Below are positions 24,358-32,839 of a stretch of 33,721 nucleotides of DNA, piece by piece. Below the pieces are notes generated by a model. It was given only the letters and a program-made list of their open reading frames with translations, was not told where the DNA came from and did not search any database. The position numbers were made by a program, and so were the translations under genes. Location: positions 1-33,721 of the forward strand of contig CANRQN010000015.1 of NCBI GenBank assembly GCA_947641575.1, in the 5' to 3' direction. The number at the start of each line of letters is the position of its first letter. The stretch's first letter is position 1. The DNA comes from an uncultured Clostridium sp. (GTDB lineage: Bacteria; Bacillota; Clostridia; TANB77; CAG-508).

Positions 24358-26045
24358 ATGAACAAGAAATGGCAATATATTGATATTGATAAAGAAAATG
24401 CAAAAAGAATAGCTGAAAGATTTGGAATAAGTGAAATAACAGCAGGAATTATAGCAAATAAGCATCTAACAGATGAGCAAATACAGATTTTTTTAGAACC
24501 TACAAGAAATAACTTTTATGATCCATTTTTATTACCAGATATGGAAAAAGCAGTTAAAAGAATTGTCATTGCAATAGAAAAAAAAGAAAAAGCTGTCATA
24601 TTTGGAGATTATGATGTAGATGGGATAACAAGTACAACAGTACTCAAAAAATTCTTAGAAGAAAGAGGCTTAGAAGTTCGGAACATATATACCAAATAGA
24701 CTAAAACAGGGATATGGACTAAACAAAGAAGCGATAAAAGAGATAGTAGATAATAAAACAGATTTAATGATAACAGTTGACTGTGGAATATCAGGAATAG
24801 AAGATGTAGAATATGCAAATAGTTTAGGTTTAGCTACGATTATAACAGATCACCATGAACCATTAGATGTCCTTCCAAATGGTGTAGCTGTTATAGACCC
24901 AAAAATAGTAGAGAGCAAATATCCATTTAGAGAACTTGCAGGAGTAGGAGTAGTATTTAAACTAATAGAAGCTATTTCAATAGAATTAAAATTGGATGCC
25001 AAAGAATATTTAAAATATTTAGATTTAGTATGCCTTGGAACAATATCAGATATAGTACCACTTGTAGATGAAAACAGAGTAATAACAAAACTTGGGCTAA
25101 AGCTAATAGAAGTTCATAGAAATATAGGACTAAAATATCTTTTAGACTCTTGTGGATTTAAAACTATAAACTCAGGAGTAGTATCTTTTGGAATAGCGCC
25201 TAGAATAAACGCATGTGGTAGAATGGGAGCTGCGGAAGATGCACTTAAACTATTTCTAACAAATGATATAGAAGAAATAAAAGAACTAACAAATAAACTG
25301 AATGAATATAATAGGAAAAGACAAGAAACAGAAAAGAGTATAATGGAAGAAGCCATAAAAGAAATAGAAGAAAATAAAGAAGCAAATAGAAATATTATAG
25401 TATTATCAAAAGAAGGATGGCATCATGGAGTAATAGGAATAGTATCATCAAAAATAACAGATATGTATTTAAAACCTAGTATTTTGTTATGCGAAGAAGA
25501 TGGAATATGTAAAGGTTCGGGAAGAAGTATTCAAGGGTTAGACCTTCATGAAGCACTAAATGAGGTGAATGACACTTTAGAAAAATATGGTGGACACGCT
25601 ATGGCTTGCCGGAGTGAGCCTAAGAAAAGAAAACTTACAAAAGTTTAAAGAAGAGATAAATAAATATATAGAGAAACTAGAATTATCAGAAATAAAACCA
25701 ATAATTAAGATAGATATGGAAGTAACACTAGATGAATTAGGAGTAGAACTAGTAAAAGAACTGAAAAAACTAGAACCATTTGGAGAAGCTAATGAAACGC
25801 CAATATTTGCAATAAAAAATGTAAAAATAGAAGCTATAAGAGCAATAACAGAAGGAGCTCATTTAAAACTTAAATTAAAAGACAAAAGTCATATTTTAGA
25901 TGCAATAGGTTTTCATTTAGGAGAATATGCAGAAGAATATAAAATTGGGGATAAGGTTGACATTGTAGGTAATCTTGATATAAACTCATATAATGGAATG
26001 GAAACTATACAAATGAACTTAAGGGATATAAGCAAGTCTTTATAA
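24358..26045 (+). CDS. recJ: Single-strand-specific exonuclease RecJ; needs two +1 shifts at CGG
   Basis: RecJ degrades single-stranded DNA 5' to 3' in recombination and mismatch repair. The conceptual product is 561 residues. DHH motifs are visible: FGDYDVDGITST, TVDCGISGIED, DHHEP, DPK, and LVCLGTISDIVPL; DHHA1 carries KEGWHHGVIGIVSSKI, GSGRSIQG and GGHAMACGVSL. A C-terminal OB domain has LEPFGEANETPIFAI. CGG at 24679 and 25610 must be skipped, giving Gly108 (EVGTYIPNRLKQGYGL) and Gly418 (GGHAMACGVSL, a conserved glycine). recJ and relA are adjacent (14 bases) as in many Firmicutes. Confidence 0.95.
24679..24682 (+). other. In-phase CGGA shift site 15 (recJ, Gly108)
   Basis: GTT-CGG-A. Unshifted reading stops at 24699; the shift gives VGTYIPNRLKQGYG, a RecJ hallmark. 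Confidence 0.93.
25610..25613 (+). other. In-phase CGGA shift site 16 (recJ, Gly418)
   Basis: TGC-CGG-A. Unshifted reading stops at 25648; the shift gives GGHAMACGVSLRKEN. Confidence 0.95.
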
Positions 26046-26059
26046 AAAGGAGATGTAAT

Positions 26060-28254
26060 ATGCAAGAGGAAAATGAAGTAACTATCTATGATGTAATAAA
26101 TACTTTAAAAAAGAATAGGAAAAAGGTTAATACAAAGTTAATATTAAAAGCATATAACTTTGCAAAAGAAAAACATTTAGATCAAAAAAGACTCTCAGGT
26201 GAAGAATATATAATACATCCAGTACATGTAGCAAGCATTTTGTCACACTTAAATTTAGATGATGAGACAATTTGTGCTGCAATTTTACATGATGTAGTAG
26301 AGGATACAAATGTTACAAAAGAAGACTTAGAAAAAGAATTTGGTGAAGAAGTTGGAGTCATGGTAGATGGAGTTACAAAACTTGGTAAACTTCAGTATAC
26401 AACACGAGAAGAACAGCAAGTTGAAAATTATAGAAAAATGTTTTTAGCAATGGGAAAAGATATAAGGGTAATACTTATAAAGCTTGCAGATAGACTTCAT
26501 AATATGAGAACACTTAAATATTTAAAAAGAGAAAGACAAATAGCAAATTCAAGAGAAACAATGGATCTTTATGCACCTCTTGCAAATAGACTACGGAATG
26601 TATTCACTAAAATGGGAATTAGAAGATCTAGCATTTAAGTATTTAGAGCCAGAAGAATATAGAGAAATAGTAGAAGGATTAGATGAAAAAAGAGAAGAAA
26701 GACTAGCATTTATTGAAAGAATGAAAAAACAAATAGGGTTAGAACTAAAACTTCAAAGAATAGATGCACAAATAACAGGACGTGCTAAACATATATATAG
26801 TATATATAGAAAAATGCAAAGAGATAATGTGGGACTTGATCAAATATATGACTTACTTGCACTTAGAATAATAGTAAATTCAGTAAAAGACTGCTATGCA
26901 GCACTTCGGTGTTGTACATGAGCTATTTAATCCAATGCCAGGAAGATTTAAAGATTATATAGCACTTCCAAAAGCAAACATGTATCAATCTTTACACACA
27001 ACACTAATAGGACCAAAAGGAATACCATTTGAAGTACAATTACGTACTTGGGATATGCATAGAATAGCAGAATATGGTATTGCAGCACACTGGGCATACA
27101 AGGAAGCAAACAAAAATAAAAGGACAACAGTAAAAGTAGAAGAAGATAAACTTTCATGGCTTAGAGAAACGCTAGAATGGCAAAAAGATATGCAAGACCC
27201 ACAGGAATTTTTGAACACACTAAAAACAGAATTATTTGAAGACGAAGTATATGTATTTACGAGAAATGGAGATATAAGAGTTTTGCCAAAAGGTGCTACA
27301 CCAATAGACTTTGCATATAACATACACACAGATATAGGGCATAAAATGACAGGAGCCAAAATAAATGGCAAAATGATGCCAATAATTACTAAGCTAAACA
27401 ATGGAGATATAATAGAGATAATAACAACAGAAGGTGCGAAGGGACCAAGCAGAGATTGGTTAAAATTTGTAAAAAGTTCTAGTGCTAGAAATAAGATAAC
27501 ACAGTGGTTTAAAAAAGAGGATAGAGAAGAAAACATAGAAAAAGGAAAATACTTACTACAAAAAGAAATAAAAAGAATAGGTATGCATGAAGAACAGCTG
27601 TATAAGGGGGAATATATAGAATCAGCAATAGATAGATACAAATTTGGAGATATAAGTGATATGTATGCATCAGTTGGGTTTGGCGCAGTTTCAGCTGGAA
27701 AAATTATATCAAAACTTTTATATGAATATAGAAAAGACCACGAAGAAGAAAATATAGAAGAAAAAATCGAGGAACTTGTAACTAAAAAGAAGGTCCCAGA
27801 AAAAAATGCAAAATCAGGAGTTATAGTTAAAGGAATAGACAACTGTTTAGTAAAATTTTCAAAATGTTGTAATCCAATACCAGGAGATGAAATAATAGGA
27901 TATATAACAAGAGGAAGAGGTGTGTCAATACACAGGAAAGACTGTATAAATATAAAAGATTTATTCCAAGAGGAAGAAAGAATAATAGATGTAGAATGGT
28001 CTGGAGAAGAAAAAACGAGATATAAAGCAGATATAGAATTACGTTCTAATGACAGAAGCGGATTAGTTGCAGATATTGCAAGAGAAATGAATAATTTAAA
28101 AGCTGATATGTTGCTAATAAACTCAAAAGTTATTCAAGATAGAATTGTAGTGACAGAAATGACAATAGAAGTAGAGAGCTTAGATGCGCTAAATAAGGTG
28201 CTTAAGGCACTTAGAAAGATTGATAGTGTATATGAGGTTAGCAGAAAAAAATAA
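26060..28254 (+). CDS. relA: RelA/SpoT bifunctional (p)ppGpp synthetase/hydrolase; needs two +1 shifts at CGG
   Basis: The conceptual product is 730 residues with the full long-RSH layout. The HD hydrolase has RLSGEEYIIHPVHVA, LHDVVEDT and LADRLHNMRTL. The synthetase has GRAKHIYSIYRKM, DLLALRIIV, GRFKDYIALPKANMYQSLHT and EVQLRTWDMHRIAEYGIAAHW. TGS follows (VYVFTRNGDIRVLPKGATPIDFAY), then a zinc-finger or CC region (CLVKFSKCCNPIPGDEI) and ACT. It sets (p)ppGpp levels in starvation. CGG at 26594 and 26907 must be skipped, giving Gly179 (ANRLGMYSLKWELEDLAF) and Gly283 (ALGVVHELFNPMPGRF), both conserved. The second shift lies inside the synthetase active region. Confidence 0.95.
26594..26597 (+). 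other. In-phase CGGA shift site 17 (relA, Gly179)
   Basis: CTA-CGG-A. Unshifted reading stops at 26638; the shift gives ANRLGMYSLKWELED. Confidence 0.95.
26907..26910 (+). other. In-phase CGGT shift site 18 (relA, Gly283)
   Basis: CTT-CGG-T. Unshifted reading stops at 26921; the shift gives AALGVVHELFNPMPG. Confidence 0.95.
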
Positions 28255-28255
28255 T

Positions 28256-28380
28256 TAGTTCAAACAAAAATCAGCATCTTACGTCGTTATTCTGCGAAAG
28301 AAAATCCTCGACGTACACTAGTACGTCTCTGGTATTTCTTTCTTGAATGCCTAGTAATATACTAATTTTTGTTAGAACTA
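28256..28380 (+). repeat. MITE-like structured repeat, copy 1
   Basis: Terminal inverted repeats TAGTTCAAACAAAAAT and ATTTTTGTTAGAACTA match 15 of 16. The inner part has TTACGTCGTTA, an AAATCCTCGACGTAC/GTACGTC..GG stem and TGCCTAGTA, shared with copy 2. It starts two bases after the relA stop. Confidence 0.78.
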
Positions 28381-28416
28381 TGAAAGTAAAATATGGAGGT
28401 AATAATTAAATAACAA

Positions 28417-29044
28417 ATGATACTAAAAAGATTAAAGATAGAAACAATGATAGGAAACTTTACAAATTGTTATGTAGTTTCTGATGAAGAAAAGAAAGAA
28501 GCTATGGTAATTGACCCAGCAGGTGATGCAGAGAAAATAGTAGAAACAATTGAATTATTAGGTGCAAAATTAAAATATATATATTTAACACACTGTCATG
28601 CAGATCACACAGCAGGAGTAGAAGAATTAAAGAAAGCCACAGGTGCAACTGTTTTAGTTCATAGAATAGAGTATGAAAACTTGCAAAATCCAGATGTGAA
28701 TTTAAGTAAGTTAGTTGGAATATATGATATGAAAGTAGAAGCGGATTCAAGAGTAGATGAAGGAGATACATTACATATTGGGGATATAGAGTTTAAAGTT
28801 ATACATACTCCAGGACACACAAACGGAGGAACTTCTTTGTATTCAGGAAAGGAAAAGATACTATTTTCAGGTGATACTTTATTTAAAGGGACATATGGAA
28901 GATGCGATTTGCCAACACGGAAGTGAAATAGATATACTAAAATCAATAAAAACAAAATTACTTACTTTGCCAGAAGACACACTAATTTACCCAGGACACG
29001 GAGAACCAGGTCTAATTGCAGAAGAGAAATATTTATATGAATAA
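28417..29044 (+). CDS. MBL-fold hydrolase (glyoxalase II-like); needs one +1 shift at CGG
   Basis: The conceptual product is 208 residues. The metal site is THCHADHTAG (HxHxDH), followed by IHTPGHTNGGTSLYS, LFSGDTLFKGTYGRCDLP and near the end YPGHGEPG. This is the hydroxyacylglutathione-hydrolase-like branch of the metallo-beta-lactamase fold found as YqgX-type enzymes in Firmicutes; substrate is probably a thioester, inferred. CGG at 28918 must be skipped, giving Gly168 (CDLPTGSEIDILKSI); without it the protein ends at 28926, lacking the last metal-binding His. An GGAGG site precedes the start region. Confidence 0.9.
28918..28921 (+). other. In-phase CGGA shift site 19 (MBL hydrolase, Gly168)
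   Basis: ACA-CGG-A. Unshifted reading stops at 28926; the shift gives RCDLPTGSEIDIL and reaches YPGHGEPG. Confidence 0.93.
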
Positions 29045-29062
29045 GCTATTCATAAACATTAA

Positions 29063-29100
29063 TTAGGTAGCATATATTTAACTAAATATGGACTTACCTA
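29063..29100 (+). promoter_or_regulatory. Hairpin abutting the spoIIP ribosome binding site
   Basis: TTAGGTA pairs with TACCTAA, with an inner ATATTTA/AAATAT pairing; the right arm touches the AAGGAG site before ATG 29111. It could be an attenuator or a translation gate. Confidence 0.5.
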
Positions 29101-29110
29101 AGGAGAAGAT

Positions 29111-30252
29111 ATGAATATAGCTGTAATAAATATAAAAGATTTAATAAAAGCTCTACTCGCTATAAGTTTAGTAATTATAATAGTTATCTCTGGAATAATA
29201 ATTGTAAATGGAAAAGAAGAATTAGAAAAAGAAATTGGGGTAGAAGAAAAAGAAGATTCATCTTTTTTATATTGTCTAGGAATGGAAATACCATTAATGA
29301 TAGAAGATAATGAAAATGAAGAAGAAGGGGAAAAAGTAGGGAGTAACTATAAAATACTAGAAGCAGAGCTTGAAATGTTATATAATATAAAACAAAATGA
29401 AGGAAATACTGGAAACCATGAAGTAGCACAGGAAACAGGAGAAGATATACAAGGAGTAGAGGAAGTAAAAGTTATAGAAACAGCGGAAAAATTAGATACA
29501 AAAGTAATTGAGGAGAATAATATAGAACCCTCATACACACATGATAAAAATAACATACAAATAAAAAATCAATCAAAATATGATGCTAATGAGATATTAG
29601 AGAATTCAAATTATGAACTAAAAAATAAAAATAAAGTTATAATATACCATACTCATACATGTGAGAGTTATACATCAAGCGAAAAATATAACTATGAAAT
29701 GACAGGAGCATATAGAACGACAGATTTAAACTATACAGTTGCAAGAGTACGGAGACGAATTAGAATCAGCCTTAAAGCAATATGGAAAAACAGTTGTACA
29801 TGATAAGACTTACCATGATTATCCTTCATATAATGGCTCATATGATAGATCAGTAAAAACACTTACAAATATATTAAAGGATAATCCAGATGGAGAAATT
29901 GCAATAGATTTACATAGAGATGCAGTAGGAAGTTCAAATACTTATGGACCTAGCGTACAAATAGGAGAAGATAAGTGTGCACAGCTCATGTTTGTTGTAG
30001 GAACAGATGGAGGAGGACTAACTCACCAAAACTGGAGACAAAATATAGCATTTGCAATAAAAGCACAAAAAAAGGCAAATGAATTATATCCACGGACTAT
30101 TTAGACCAATAATTTTGCGTAACTCAAGATATAATCAGCATTTAACACCAGCTACAACCATAATAGAAGTAGGAGCAACGGGAAATACATTAGATGAATG
30201 TTTAAATAGTATGAAGTATTTAGCAAAAGTGCTAGATGAAGTAATGAAATAA
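29111..30252 (+). CDS. spoIIP: Stage II sporulation protein P; needs two +1 shifts at CGG
   Basis: SpoIIP is the amidase/endopeptidase of the DMP complex that drives engulfment. The conceptual product is 379 residues. A transmembrane anchor lies at residues about 12-35 (LLAISLVIIIVISGIIIVNG), an acidic linker follows, and the catalytic domain has VIIYHTHTCESYT, DKTYHDYPSYNGSYDRS, IAIDLHRDAVG and ATTIIEVGATGNTLDE. CGG at 29750 and 30093 must be skipped, giving Gly214 (ARVGDELESAL) and Gly328 (LYPGLFRPIILR). Unshifted products lack the catalytic residues. Developmental expression could combine with shift efficiency, an inference. Confidence 0.93.
29750..29753 (+). other. In-phase CGGA shift site 20 (spoIIP, Gly214)
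   Basis: GTA-CGG-A. Unshifted reading stops at 29803; the shift gives ARVGDELESALKQYG. Confidence 0.93.
30093..30096 (+). other. In-phase CGGA shift site 21 (spoIIP, Gly328)
   Basis: CCA-CGG-A. Unshifted reading stops at 30104; the shift gives LYPGLFRPI, conserved in SpoIIP. Confidence 0.93.
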
Positions 30253-30262
30253 TATAAAAAAG

Positions 30263-30296
30263 GAGCCGCCCAAATACATATGCATTCGGGTGGCTC
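30263..30296. terminator. Bidirectional terminator between spoIIP and the convergent gene
   Basis: GAGCCGCCC (30263-30271) pairs with GGGTGGCTC (30288-30296) with one G-T pair. On the minus strand it is followed by CTTTTTTAT. Confidence 0.8.
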
Positions 30297-30322
30297 GCTT
30301 TGGAGCTTTGACTGACATTAGA

Positions 30323-30727
30323 TTAACTGTCAGACTTATCTGGATAGAAATCGCTAATCCAGAACAAATATGACCAGGAATCATCATTTGAGTTATATTC
30401 TTTATCTGTACAAATGCCAGTATCATTTAAGGTGTCATGCAGTGAATGGATAAGATCGGACATATTCGAAATGAAATCTTCGCAGAAAGGAACGAAATTA
30501 GAACCTATCAAGGAAACGACATCCGATAATTGAAGTTCAGGGCGTTTATCTTTGCAGAATTTAAACACAACTACTGGTTCATCAGTATCAGGGTAAACCT
30601 TGAGCACTTGCTTGAACCCACGTTCCTTGAGAAAACTGATAAAGAATTCTAAATTTTCTTTATCAATTGTTTCTCTGGAACACTGGATTTTCCTCTGAAA
30701 ATCCAGCAGTTCCTGTTTGTCAATCAT
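30323..30727 (-). CDS. Hypothetical protein, foreign-looking composition
   Basis: The 134-residue acidic protein (IDKQELLDFQRKIQCSRETI, then FKQVLKVYPDTDEPVVVFKF and SNDDSWSYLFWISDFYPD) has no domain I recognise and appears cytoplasmic. Its codon use is visibly less AT-biased than its neighbours, with CGC, CGT and AGG arginines but no in-phase CGG, which suggests relatively recent acquisition. A near-consensus promoter and an AAGGAG site precede it. It lies in the spoIIP-hrcA gap next to a toxin-antitoxin pair. Confidence 0.7.
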   Translation of the reverse strand: MIDKQELLDFQRKIQCSRETIDKENLEFFISFLKERGFKQVLKVYPDTDEPVVVFKFCKDKRPELQLSDVVSLIGSNFVPFCEDFISNMSDLIHSLHDTLNDTGICTDKEYNSNDDSWSYLFWISDFYPDKSDS

Positions 30728-30783
30728 ATTTTATAACTCCTTTTCAAAGTATTCTAGCTCTCGGCTAGTTTTGATACAATGTA

Positions 30784-30812
30784 AGTATATCATATTTAAC
30801 ATAATATGTCAA
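30784..30812 (-). promoter_or_regulatory. Promoter of the foreign-looking gene
   Basis: On the minus strand TTGACA and TATACT are spaced 17 bases apart. A CTAGC/GCTAG hairpin lies in the leader. Confidence 0.78.
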
Positions 30813-30912
30813 AAGATGGTACACAGTTGATAGTGTCAAAAAATGTATTTTTTTGAGTACGCACAGAAAAACTTTACAAATAATATAAATTTATATTGGA
30901 AAATATTTTAGA

Positions 30913-31233
30913 TTAAAAATTTAATTTATTTGAATAAGAATTATAAAATGATTTAAAATCTCTCTTTGCATGAATTACAAAATGTATGTAAACAATATCT
31001 ATATCTTCAAAAATTTCATAAACTATTCGGTAACTCTTGTATATGAGCTCAAGTAAATGCTTATCTGAAAGTTCTGGGACATATCGACCCAAATAAGGAG
31101 AAAGTTCTAAATCATGAATATTGGAGCGAATATTTTTAGTTATTTCAATGGTATATTTAATAGAATTTTTTGCAATATAATCAAATATATTATTAATGTC
31201 CTTTTTCGCTTCGTTTGATATTACAACTTTCAT
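30913..31233 (-). CDS. ParE/RelE-superfamily toxin
   Basis: The protein is 106 residues from ATG 31233: MKVVISNEAKKDINNIFDYIA, then NIHDLELSPYLGRYVPEL, LIYKSYRIVYEI and VYIHFVIHAKRDF. This is the ParE/RelE plasmid-stabilisation fold; ParE members poison gyrase, RelE members cut mRNA, and the sequence does not settle which. GGAGG sits at the right distance from 31233, so that start is preferred over 31257. It overlaps the antitoxin gene by 41 bases. Confidence 0.82.
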   Translation of the reverse strand: MKVVISNEAKKDINNIFDYIAKNSIKYTIEITKNIRSNIHDLELSPYLGRYVPELSDKHLLELIYKSYRIVYEIFEDIDIVYIHFVIHAKRDFKSFYNSYSNKLNF

Positions 31234-31411
31234 ATTTTGCCTCCATTTCTTGATCAAAATCTTTTAAAGTTAAATAATTACCATTTTCTAAATCTTTTCT
31301 ACTTTTTTGAAGTTTTGAATGAAAATATAAAGCATAGATAATATCGTCCCAAGACGCATCATTAGGTAAAGTATTAACTATTTCAATGATTTGTTTTTTT
31401 GCGTTAACCAT
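31193..31411 (-). CDS. Antitoxin partner of the ParE/RelE toxin
   Basis: The 72-residue protein (from ATG 31411) reads VNAKKQIIEIVNTLPNDASWDDIIYALYF and then KSRKDLENGNYLTLKDFDQEM. The pattern, a short helical N-terminal dimer or DNA-binding part plus an acidic toxin-wrapping tail, is typical of small antitoxins paired with ParE-type toxins in Firmicutes. It precedes and overlaps the toxin. AAAGGA lies upstream, somewhat far; an upstream ATG would extend the N-terminus. It has no in-phase CGG. Confidence 0.72.
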   Translation of the reverse strand: MVNAKKQIIEIVNTLPNDASWDDIIYALYFHSKLQKSRKDLENGNYLTLKDFDQEMEAKYESCNIKRSEKGH

Positions 31412-31495
31412 AATTTTATCACATTCCTTTCTTTGTATTAGTATAACATGATTTTTATTAAAATATTTAAGAATCAAAATAAAATGATTTAAAAT

Positions 31496-31525
31496 CCCTT
31501 ATTAGATTGAAACTACTAATAAGGG
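31496..31525 (-). terminator. Terminator of tRNA-Glu
   Basis: CCCTTATTAG and CTAATAAGGG form a perfect 10-bp stem on the 3' side of tRNA-Glu. Confidence 0.8.
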
Positions 31526-31533
31526 AAATATTA

Positions 31534-31608
31534 TGGTGACCCATACGGGAATCGAACCCATGATTCCACCTTGAGAGGGTGGCGTCTTAACCGCTTGACC
31601 AATGGGCC
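31534..31608 (-). tRNA. tRNA-Glu (anticodon CTC)
   Basis: The acceptor GGCCCAT pairs with ATGGGTC, the loop CTCTCAA sits on CCACC/GGTGG, and ACCA is encoded. The anticodon loop is of normal size. Confidence 0.93.
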
Positions 31609-31687
31609 ATAAACTATATCTATTCTAGCATAAAACCTTAAGAAATGTCAATACTTTAAAAAAGTTAAATAAAATTAGCAAAAACTA

Positions 31688-31716
31688 TTGACAAGTGCTA
31701 AAAAAAGATATATTAT
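31688..31716 (+). promoter_or_regulatory. hrcA operon promoter
   Basis: TTGACA (31688-31693) and TATTAT (31711-31716), spacing 17, directly followed by CIRCE. Confidence 0.85.
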
Positions 31717-31717
31717 A

Positions 31718-31744
31718 TTAGCAGTCGAAAACAATGAGTGCTAA
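31718..31744 (+). promoter_or_regulatory. CIRCE operator (HrcA binding site)
   Basis: TTAGCAGTC, nine bases, GAGTGCTAA. It matches the CIRCE consensus except for one base in the left arm (G instead of C). Its position over the start point implies autorepression by HrcA. Confidence 0.93.
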
Positions 31745-31773
31745 AATGTTATATTAAGGGGTGAAGAGATAAA

Positions 31774-32797
31774 GTGCTAGATGAACGAAAAAGAAAAATC
31801 TTAAAAGAAATAGTAGACGAATATATAGAATCAGCAGAGCCTGTTAGTTCGGCTGTAATAGTCGAAAAGTATGAACAAGATATAAGTTCAGCAACAGTTA
31901 GAAATGACATGGCAGAATTAGAAAAAGCAGGATATCTCGAAAAACCACATACATCAGCACGGTAGAATTCCATCAGCAAAAGGATATAGGTTATATGTAG
32001 ATGAATTATTAAAATATGATAATATAAGTTTAGAAGAAATAAGATATATACAAGAAAAGCTAGAAACAAAGGCAACAGGAATAGAAGAACTAATTAGAAT
32101 AGCAACAACAACTTTGTCAGAAATTACCCATTATACAACAGTAAGCATTGGTCCAAAAACATCAAAACAAATAATAGAAGAAATAAAATTTGTACTATTA
32201 GGTGCAAGAATGCTTATGGGAATTATAATGACAGATACAGGCTTAGTTAGAGAAACAATAATAAAATTTGATGAAGATGTAACAGATGAACAAGTAGAAA
32301 CTTTAAATTACTTCTTTAATAATAAACTAAAAGGAGAACCATTTGAAAAAATAGACACATCATTTGAAGAATACATATTTAGAGAATTAAAATACAGTGT
32401 AAACATTATAAGACCAATAATAGAACAAATGAAAAAATTAATTGAAGACGAAGAAAAAATTTACTTAGAAGGAACTAATAAAGCTTTTGAACTTCCAGAA
32501 TTTAAAAGCTTGGATCTTGCAAAAAACTTTGTAAATTTATTAGATACAAAAGAAGTTATGCTAGATATATTAGATAGTGGTTTTGCAGAAGACATAAAAA
32601 TATATATAGGTGATGAAAATGATAATGAAGATTTAAAAGACTTTAGCATAGTTACATTTAAACATGCAGTGGGAGAAAAAGATATAGGAACAATAGGAAT
32701 TATAGGACCAAAAAGAATGAATTATTCAAAAGTAATTTCTGTTATGAAATATATTAATAAAAAATTAAATGATGATTTAAATGAAAAAGAAAATTAG
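31774..32797 (+). CDS. hrcA: Heat-inducible transcription repressor HrcA; needs one +1 shift at CGG
   Basis: HrcA represses the grpE-dnaK operon through CIRCE until heat titrates GroEL. The conceptual product is 340 residues, the family norm. The winged helix spans [28 protein letters not shown] to [41 protein letters not shown]; the GAF-like and inserted dimerisation domains follow. GTG start at 31774 behind AAGGGGTG. CGG at 31960 must be skipped, giving Gly63 within the invariant TSAGRIPS; without the shift translation stops at 31965 and no repressor is made. Confidence 0.95.
31960..31963 (+). other. In-phase CGGT shift site 22 (hrcA, Gly63)
   Basis: GCA-CGG-TAG would terminate immediately. 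Reading GGT gives [14 protein letters not shown], an invariant HrcA segment. Confidence 0.96.
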
Positions 32798-32839
32798 AAA
32801 GAAGTTTGGAACTTTTAGAAAGGAAAGAGGGATAAGAAA

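Noticed and set aside
26985-27842. 285-codon minus-strand frame inside relA
   Set aside because: It is antisense to conserved RelA domains; its length reflects AT-rich codon bias.
2733-31608. A tRNA in this window as the decoder of CGGN
   Set aside because: The four tRNAs are Trp, His, Gln and Glu with ordinary 7-base anticodon loops; the decoder must lie elsewhere.
898-31963. Simple reassignment of CGG to another amino acid, as reported for other lineages
   Set aside because: A three-base reassignment would not restore the reading frame; every site needs exactly one base skipped.
898-31963. prfB-type programmed frameshifting
   Set aside because: No stop codon in the A site, no AGGGGG stimulator upstream and no CTT slippery codon pattern are shared by the sites.
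12464-32797. Calling the eleven interrupted genes pseudogenes
   Set aside because: All interruptions are the same kind (C before an in-phase glycine codon), the genes are essential or core types, no other decay is present, and ribosome binding sites and lengths are intact.
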